The translations under genes were made by a program, and so were the position numbers. Below, in pieces: positions 14,142 to 19,384 of a stretch of 19,384 nucleotides of DNA. The notes under the pieces were generated by a model. It searched no databases. It saw nothing but the letters and a program-made list of their open reading frames with translations, and had not been told where the DNA came from. The number at the start of each line of letters is the position of its first letter. The stretch's first letter is position 1. Where the stretch lies: the NCBI GenBank assembly GCA_043748015.1, contig JAYTOA010000153.1, positions 1 through 19,384 of the forward strand, in the 5' to 3' direction. Origin of the DNA: JAIBBG01 sp043748015. Its GTDB lineage: Bacteria > Bacteroidota > Bacteroidia > Flavobacteriales_D > Sanyastnellaceae.

Positions 14142-15150
14142 TTCCATCCTTCTTATATACACAGGTGGAACCATCGGCATGATGCAAGACGCTGAGTCCG
14201 GCAGTCTTATGCCATTCGACTTCGAACATCTGCAAGATCACATGCCTGAATTGAAGCGATTTCAATTTCAAATCGACGCTGTATCATTTGATGAACCAAT
14301 TGACTCGTCAGATATCAGCATTGAATCCTGGCAAAAGATGGCACAATTGGTTGAAGTGAATTACAATCATTACGATGGCTTTGTTATTCTACACGGAACG
14401 GATACCATGGCTTTCAGCGCTTCTGCGTTGAGCTTTATGTTGGAAAATTTGTCGAAGCCTGTCATCTTCACCGGATCGCAATTACCTATTGGAATGTTGC
14501 GCACTGATGGAAAGGAAAATCTTATTACGGCAATTGAAATTGCAGCTGCAAAACAAAATGGCGCTTCGATAGTGCAAGAAGTTTGCGTCTATTTTCAATC
14601 AAAATTGTTTCGGGGTAATCGCACACATAAATACAGCACTGAAAATTTCGATGCATTTGAAAGTGCGAATTTCCCGTTACTTGCTGAGGTGGGTATACAC
14701 ATTTTCTACAGACATGATTTGTTGCTCCGACCCAAAGGTGAATTTGTAATTCGCAAAGATTTCGATCCGCATATTGCCATACTTAAAATTTTCCCGGGCA
14801 TGTCGAAGGAGGTAGTAGAGGGAATTTTGAATATTCCAAAATTGAAAGCCGTTGTCATGGAAACTTTCGGATCCGGCAATGGCTCAACGAAGGAATGGTT
14901 CATTGACGCATTGAAGTCGGCCATAAAAAAAGGTGTTGTGATTTATAATACCTCCCAATGCAACAAAGGAAAAGTAGAGCAGGGGCGATATGAAACCAGT
15001 AGTGCGTTTCAGCAAATCGGGATCGTCGGAGGTTCCGACATCACAACAGAAGCGGCACTTGTAAAGCTTATGTATCTCAATGGACAAAGCTTGAACAGGA
15101 ACGAAGTCGAACAGTATCTTGTCACTTCTTTGCGTGGTGAAATGGATTAG
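14134..15150 (+). CDS. ansA: Type I (cytoplasmic) L-asparaginase
   Basis: A 338-residue asparaginase of the bacterial type I/II fold; the absence of a signal peptide and the length fit the cytoplasmic type I enzyme. It hydrolyses L-asparagine to aspartate and ammonia. The first signature IYTGGTIGM (8-16) carries the nucleophile Thr13. The second, VILHGTDTMAFSA (84-96), carries Thr89 and Asp90. Lys166 in RTHK is the likely catalytic Lys. FTGSQLPIGMLRTDG (112-126) and METFGSGNG in the C-terminal domain are also conserved. The ATG at 14134 sits inside a heptad repeat, so the first residues (MNSS) are partly encoded by repeat sequence. It follows tatD at 61 bases. A strong hairpin terminator lies between its end and the convergent repeat-protein gene. 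Confidence 0.95.
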   Translation: MNSSILLIYTGGTIGMMQDAESGSLMPFDFEHLQDHMPELKRFQFQIDAVSFDEPIDSSDISIESWQKMAQLVEVNYNHYDGFVILHGTDTMAFSASALSFMLENLSKPVIFTGSQLPIGMLRTDGKENLITAIEIAAAKQNGASIVQEVCVYFQSKLFRGNRTHKYSTENFDAFESANFPLLAEVGIHIFYRHDLLLRPKGEFVIRKDFDPHIAILKIFPGMSKEVVEGILNIPKLKAVVMETFGSGNGSTKEWFIDALKSAIKKGVVIYNTSQCNKGKVEQGRYETSSAFQQIGIVGGSDITTEAALVKLMYLNGQSLNRNEVEQYLVTSLRGEMD

Positions 15151-15216
15151 TGATTTTCTTCATAGAAATAATTCGACGCGTTATGGTGACTGTTTAATAT
15201 AGTGTAAGTCAAAAGA

Positions 15217-15242
15217 AAAAGCCCACCGTTAGGCGGGCTTTT
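15217..15242. terminator. Bidirectional intrinsic terminator
   Basis: AAAAGCCC (15217-15224) and GGGCTTTT (15235-15242), with an inner CC/GG pair, form an 11-position stem with one A-C mismatch and a GTTA loop. It serves asparaginase (+) and the repeat protein ending at 15260 (-). The T tail is longer on the minus strand. Confidence 0.85.
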
Positions 15243-15259
15243 CCAGCTATGATAACAAC

Positions 15260-16933
15260 CTAATTCCGCACAACGAAACGTTGTGTTGAACTCTTTTTGT
15301 TTGAAATTACTTGAACGAAGTACAAACCGTCGGATAATTCAGAAGTGTCGATAACACTTCGCGGAGCATTGCTGATGAGCCTATTGAGAATAACCTTGCC
15401 ACTGAGATCAATTATGCTTAGCGTCGTTCCGTTTGGCAACAACTGATTGAATTCAATGGTCAACTGATCGGAAGCGGGATTGGGATACACACTCATAGTA
15501 AGATCCTTTGTGACTTCATTGACACCCACTTCGCATAATTCGCAACTCGACCAGCAAGCAACAGGTAGGGCCATATCATTCGTAACATTTAGCACACGAT
15601 TTGTAGAATTTTCATTCGTTACAGTACACGAACTTCCTTGCGGAAAATTCTCTTGCCATCCAAAATTATCCGTGGCGAAGCGATACAGTTGAGCGCCTTC
15701 AGGAATTGAAATTGTAACTTCCCATACATTGTCACCATCGGGGTCCAGCATTGGATTGCATCCGCCGCACCAATTGTTGAAAGTGCCATTCACTTCAGGA
15801 GTTGTGAATGGATGCGTTACTCCATTCATGTTAAGAGAGAAAGTAACGGCATGTGGAATTGGAAGGTCACCACAAGCTGTGCATTCGCCCCAACATACAG
15901 GTTGGAGAATGGTTTCGCCATTGACATAAATATACCTTGTCGTTTCACCGATGTTTGTTACAGTGCATGAACTGCCTGCTTCAAGATTTTCTTCACCTGC
16001 CCACGAATCATATGTGTATTTGTATCGATGTACGCCAGATTGAATAGCTCTGGTTGTCTCCCAAATTCCGTCTTGATCAATATCTGTCATTGGTTGGCAT
16101 CCATTGCACCAGTTATTGAATGTCCCCGACAATTGTGGCTGCGTGAAAGGTTCAGAAACGTTGTTCATATCCACCTTGAAGGTGACATTGAAAGTTGGTG
16201 GGATGTTGGTGCAATGCACGCAACTTCCCCAACAAACAGGAGCCAACATTTGACTCGCAATGACGCCCAATAGTCGGCGTGTGTTTCCATCAGAAGTTAT
16301 TGAGCAACCGTTATTTGCTAATAGCGGTTCGGCAATGCTTCCATTGTCACGCGTGTATTTGAATTCGTAAAAACCTTCTTCAAGTTCAAGCGTCTTCGAC
16401 CAGATACCATCTAAGTTGGTGTCTTCCATTGGCAAACAACCATCACACCAGTTATTGAACGATCCACTTATTTCCGGTTGATTAAACTGTTGCGTTACAG
16501 CGTTCATGTCAAGTTGAAATATGACATTGTGCACCGGCGTTATTGTTCCGCATGCATAACATGATTGCCAGCATATGGGTTGTAGTATTACATCACTTGT
16601 GACATTTATTAATCTGTAGGTATTGCCGGCTTCAGTAACGCTACAAATGGAAGTTGGGTCAATCGATTCCTGACCTGTCCATTGATCATAAGCGAATTTG
16701 TATTGATAAGAACCTTCATCCAGCAAGAGTGTTATTTGCCAGATATTGTCTCCATTGTCATCCTCTAGTTGGGCGCAACCGCCACACCAATCGTTGAATG
16801 ATCCGTTGATTTCCGGAGTCGTGAATCCGAATGTTACGTCATTCATATCCAGATAAAATGTTACTAGGTAAGGTTGTGCAATGGAGCACAATGTTGAAAT
16901 GAAAATTGCGAGGGTGATAAGAATTGTTTTCAT
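15260..16933 (-). CDS. Secreted T9SS protein with four 113-residue AMPK-CBM-like repeats
   Basis: A 557-residue protein. Residues 1-20 are a signal peptide (MKTILITLAIFISTLCSIAQ). Four repeats follow at 21-133, 134-246, 247-359 and 360-472, in exact 113-residue register (FNnWC tryptophans at 49, 162, 275, 388). Each reads VTFxxxMNxVT, PExxGxFNxWCxGC, DGxxW..T..L..G...YKF, then SC, and CWxSCxxC. The central part resembles the glycogen-binding module of AMPK / CBM48 beta-sandwiches; this is inference from pattern. Each unit has six cysteines spaced C-x2-C-x43-C-x23-C-x3-C-x2-C. Residues about 480-557 are a type A sorting domain: SVYPNPASDQ, then LSGKV, DGLYFVQV and the end QRFVVRN. No catalytic domain is present. 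It should be a surface or secreted binding or structural protein. Paralogue of the next gene. Confidence 0.88.
   Translation of the reverse strand: MKTILITLAIFISTLCSIAQPYLVTFYLDMNDVTFGFTTPEINGSFNDWCGGCAQLEDDNGDNIWQITLLLDEGSYQYKFAYDQWTGQESIDPTSICSVTEAGNTYRLINVTSDVILQPICWQSCYACGTITPVHNVIFQLDMNAVTQQFNQPEISGSFNNWCDGCLPMEDTNLDGIWSKTLELEEGFYEFKYTRDNGSIAEPLLANNGCSITSDGNTRRLLGVIASQMLAPVCWGSCVHCTNIPPTFNVTFKVDMNNVSEPFTQPQLSGTFNNWCNGCQPMTDIDQDGIWETTRAIQSGVHRYKYTYDSWAGEENLEAGSSCTVTNIGETTRYIYVNGETILQPVCWGECTACGDLPIPHAVTFSLNMNGVTHPFTTPEVNGTFNNWCGGCNPMLDPDGDNVWEVTISIPEGAQLYRFATDNFGWQENFPQGSSCTVTNENSTNRVLNVTNDMALPVACWSSCELCEVGVNEVTKDLTMSVYPNPASDQLTIEFNQLLPNGTTLSIIDLSGKVILNRLISNAPRSVIDTSELSDGLYFVQVISNKKSSTQRFVVRN
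15518..16873 (-). repeat. Four 339-bp coding repeats
   Basis: Four in-frame units of exactly 339 bp each encode the 113-residue modules. They are clearly diverged from each other, unlike the first units of the neighbouring gene, so this set looks older. Confidence 0.85.
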
Positions 16934-17370
16934 AGCTTAGAGTATTTAAGTGTTGGTGCATGTTTAAACGCAATCGCGGTTTAATGCACTTTATTCGTGG
17001 CCTGGGAATGCACGTTTAAGACGAAGTCCTGAAGAAGGTGATACGGAGTTTTCACCTATCTCATCAATGCTGAACCATCAGCAACATGGACGTCGAGATT
17101 GTGCGGTTTTGTTTGCGACGAAAGTGTCGCTGTGTAAGTTCTCTTATGGTCATCTATTTGGTTTTAGTGAAGCTAATTTAAGAGTTATTCAAGCGGACGG
17201 TCATAATGAAGGTCATTTTAGGAATTGTTGTAAGAAATGTGCATACAGTAGCGAAACCTCTTTTTATTTCCAAAGGAAAAAAGAACAAGGTTAATATTTA
17301 CCTTAAACCAATATGAGTAAAAGAAAAAGGCCTGAATTTTTCAGGCCTTTTCTATAAATATGTAATGAGC
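16934..17370. other. Intergenic region between the two repeat-protein genes
   Basis: A 437-base gap with the promoter of the 15260-16933 gene near its left end and the terminator of the other gene at its right. TGCATGTTTAA (16957-16967) recurs as TGCACGTTTAA (17009-17019) and may mark a regulator site. A small GCGAC (17115-17119) / GTCGC (17126-17130) hairpin is in the middle. A 75-codon open frame (17067-17294, +) has no recognisable feature and I do not count it as a gene. No clear TAnnTTTG box was found. Confidence 0.4.
17325..17351 (-). terminator. Intrinsic terminator of the right-hand repeat-protein gene
   Basis: A perfect 12-bp stem (17325-17336 with 17340-17351) and a 3-base loop, 20 bases past the stop at 17371. 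On the minus strand the T tail continues after the stem. The tail CTTTTTCTTTT is also found in the terminator at 15217, as if both paralogues share an ancestral 3' end. Confidence 0.9.
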
Positions 17371-19384
17371 TTATTTACTCACCAGAATAGACTGCGAGAA
17401 AATGGAGTCAGCGTCAATTACCTGAACAAGATAGATTCCGGATGAAAGCGCTGAAACATCAAGTGTAGATTTCAATCCGGCATTCAATCGAGTTGCAAGA
17501 ACAATATTTCCCGTCATGTCGATGATGCGCAATTGAGTATTGTTCTGAAGCTTTTGGCTGAATTCAATCTGAAGCAAGTCATTTGCCGGATTGGGGTATA
17601 GCTTCATTGAAGTTCCGTTGGCCAATTCATCTACTCCAACAATACAAGCATTACAACTTTCCCAACAAACAACCGGCAGCACAGCAACGTCGGTCACTGT
17701 CAATGTGCGGTTGGTGAAACCATCGGTTGTTACCGTGCAAGAACTTCCTTCCATGAGTGATTCCTGGCCAGCCCAATTGTCATAAGAGAACTTGTAATCA
17801 TATGTTCCGGCATTCAACGGAATGGTGATTGTCCATATTTGATCATTTTCAGGATCAGCCATCGGAGCACAAGCGCCACACCAGTTATTAAATGTTCCAT
17901 TGAGTTCCGGTATTGTGAATGGAGCAGTAACGTTGGTCATGTCAACACTGAAAGTAACGTTGAATGGTCCCGAAGGATTATCACATGAGCTGCAACTTTC
18001 CCAACATACAACACCAAGAACAACGTCTTCTGAAACAGTCAAAAGACGATTCGTGAATATGTCTGTAGTGATTGTGCAACTGCTTCCGGGAATCAATGTT
18101 TCCTGACCGGCCCAGTTGTCATAAGCGAATTTATATTCATAACTACCAGCCTCGAGTGGTATCGTAATTTCCCACACACCATCTAGGTTATCATCACTCA
18201 TAGGAGCACAACCTCCGCACCATGCGTTGAATGTTCCGTTCACTTCGGGAGTTGTGAATGGTGCTGTTACGTTATTCATATCAACCTGGAACGTGACATT
18301 GTGAGTACCGGGTTGTAATCCACATCCCGAGCAACTTCCCCAACAAACCGAAGGCAAGATGATGTCTGAACCCACAGACAAAGCACGATTCGTAAAACCA
18401 TTAGCAGTTACAGTGCATGAACTTCCCGGCATTAAATCCTCCGATCCAGCCCATGAATCATAGGCGAATTTGTATTCGTAATTACCGGCTTCCAATGCAA
18501 TAGTCAATTCCCAAATGCCATCACTGTTGGCATCGGTCATCGGTGCACATCCGCCACACCAGCTGTTGAATGTTCCACTCACTTCAGGTGTAGTAAATGG
18601 TGCCGTTACTTCATTCATGTTAACACGAAAAACAACATCGTAGGTCACGGGTTGAACGCCACAAGGATCACAACTCGCCCAACATACAGCAGATAGTATT
18701 TCGTCTGACACAACGTTTAAAGAACGGTTCGTGAATCCATCAGTGGTAATCGTACATGAACTTCCCTGAGTAAGATTTTCTTGACCGGCCCATGAATCAT
18801 AAGCGAATTTGTATTCGTAATTTCCTTCTTCAAGTGAAATAGTCAATTCCCAGACGCCGTCAAGATTTTCGTCAGTCATCGGTGCACATCCGCCACACCA
18901 TGCGTTGAATGTTCCATTTACTTCAGGAGTTGTAAATGGAACAGTTACATTATTCATGTTCACCTGAAACGTCACATCATACATCACAGGCTGGCTGCCA
19001 CATGCGTTGCAACTTTCCCAACATACAACTGGAAGTATTTCTTCTGTAGTCACACTTAAAGTGCGATTGGTAAACCCATCAGTAGTGATTGTACAAGCGC
19101 TACCCGAAGTGAGATTTTCCTGACCGGCCCAGGAGTCATAAGCGAATTTGTATTCGTAATTTCCTTCTTCAAGGGAAATAGTCAATTCCCAAACACCATC
19201 AAGATTTTCGTCAGTCATCGGTGCACATCCGCCACACCATGCGTTGAATGTTCCATTTACTTCGGGAGTTGTAAATGGATCAGTTACATTATTCATGTCC
19301 ACTTGAAAAGTTACATTATATACCGGAGGCATCACGCCGCAAGCGAGGCAGCTTTCCCAACATACAACTGGAAGTATTTCTTCT
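17371..19384 (-). CDS. Secreted T9SS repeat protein, C-terminal part (runs off right edge)
   Basis: The frame is open from the right edge to the stop at 17371; the GTG at 19335 is internal, not a start, because the codons before it (19336-19383) encode EEILPVVCWESC and LACG, the tail of yet another repeat. Within the window are that tail, five complete 113-residue modules (19323 down to 17629) and a C-terminal type A T9SS sorting domain with MKLYPNPANDLLQIEF, IIDMTGNIV and SGIYLVQV, ending SQSILVSK. Each module has the same six-cysteine pattern and AMPK-CBM-like core as the neighbouring gene, with consensus FNAWCGGCAPM and YEYKFAYDSWAGQE. The modules nearest the right edge are almost identical; the last one before the sorting domain is more diverged. 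The N-terminus, signal peptide and any catalytic domain lie outside the window. Confidence 0.9.
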   Translation of the reverse strand, partial: EEILPVVCWESCLACGVMPPVYNVTFQVDMNNVTDPFTTPEVNGTFNAWCGGCAPMTDENLDGVWELTISLEEGNYEYKFAYDSWAGQENLTSGSACTITTDGFTNRTLSVTTEEILPVVCWESCNACGSQPVMYDVTFQVNMNNVTVPFTTPEVNGTFNAWCGGCAPMTDENLDGVWELTISLEEGNYEYKFAYDSWAGQENLTQGSSCTITTDGFTNRSLNVVSDEILSAVCWASCDPCGVQPVTYDVVFRVNMNEVTAPFTTPEVSGTFNSWCGGCAPMTDANSDGIWELTIALEAGNYEYKFAYDSWAGSEDLMPGSSCTVTANGFTNRALSVGSDIILPSVCWGSCSGCGLQPGTHNVTFQVDMNNVTAPFTTPEVNGTFNAWCGGCAPMSDDNLDGVWEITIPLEAGSYEYKFAYDNWAGQETLIPGSSCTITTDIFTNRLLTVSEDVVLGVVCWESCSSCDNPSGPFNVTFSVDMTNVTAPFTIPELNGTFNNWCGACAPMADPENDQIWTITIPLNAGTYDYKFSYDNWAGQESLMEGSSCTVTTDGFTNRTLTVTDVAVLPVVCWESCNACIVGVDELANGTSMKLYPNPANDLLQIEFSQKLQNNTQLRIIDMTGNIVLATRLNAGLKSTLDVSALSSGIYLVQVIDADSIFSQSILVSK
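17629..19323 (-). repeat. Five 339-bp coding repeats, some nearly identical
   Basis: The tryptophan of the FNxWC motif falls every 339 bp exactly through five units. Bases 19199-19263 and 18860-18924 are identical over 65 positions at a 339-bp offset, which points to recent duplication or conversion of the upstream units. Confidence 0.9.

Noticed and set aside
17067..17294. 75-codon open frame on the plus strand
   Set aside because: No recognisable domain, no promoter box, and it lies in a regulatory gap between minus-strand genes.
17629..19323. CRISPR or other non-coding tandem array
   Set aside because: The 339-bp repeats are in-frame protein modules without spacers.
19333..19335. GTG as the start of the right-hand repeat protein
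   Set aside because: The frame continues upstream with the conserved end of another repeat (CWESC), so the gene is simply cut by the window edge.

Overview
The window looks like a chromosomal segment of a Bacteroidota bacterium. Two large secreted proteins end in, or lead into, type IX secretion (T9SS) type A sorting domains. Several lipoproteins have a cysteine lipobox. Candidate promoters fit the Bacteroidota -7 element TAnnTTTG, and no Shine-Dalgarno sequences stand out. Base composition is moderately AT-rich. I cannot name a genus; a Flavobacteriales-like lineage is a guess.

Layout, left to right. At 1-366 (-) is a lipoprotein cut by the left edge. Next come an AI-2E/PerM-type membrane protein (705-1835, -) and a secreted PQQ-type sugar dehydrogenase with extra C-terminal modules (1986-3509, -). 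A divergent promoter region leads to a PagL-like outer-membrane acyloxyacyl hydrolase (3684-4808, +) and a DUF2807 lipoprotein (4876-5649, +). A YbgC-type thioesterase follows (5691-6098, -). dnaA (6479-7909, +) and dnaN (8240-9361, +) form the replication core, each closed by its own intrinsic terminator and separated by a structured 330-base non-coding gap. After dnaN come a secreted protein with a carboxypeptidase-regulatory-like domain (9525-10604, +), a HemJ/CopD-family membrane protein (10637-11182, -), an acyl-CoA thioesterase (11363-11896, +), a GT9 glycosyltransferase (11871-12869, -), a TatD nuclease (13299-14072, +) and a type I asparaginase (14134-15150, +). The last 4 kb holds two paralogous secreted proteins on the minus strand (15260-16933 and 17371 to the right edge), built from strict 113-residue repeats that resemble AMPK-type glycogen-binding modules.

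Functional themes are housekeeping replication (dnaA, dnaN), envelope lipid and LPS work (acyloxyacyl hydrolase, GT9, thioesterases), and secreted surface proteins. The genes do not form one pathway; many neighbours are on opposite strands and look like single transcription units.

Two signals stand out. First, many intergenic gaps carry short degenerate arrays with a 7-base period (core GTTCMTA and variants) or an 8-base period. One set forms a large inverted repeat, one surrounds the likely dnaN promoter, and one supplies the asparaginase start codon. Second, the two repeat proteins keep an exact 113-residue period and an invariant six-cysteine pattern while the rest of the unit diverges.
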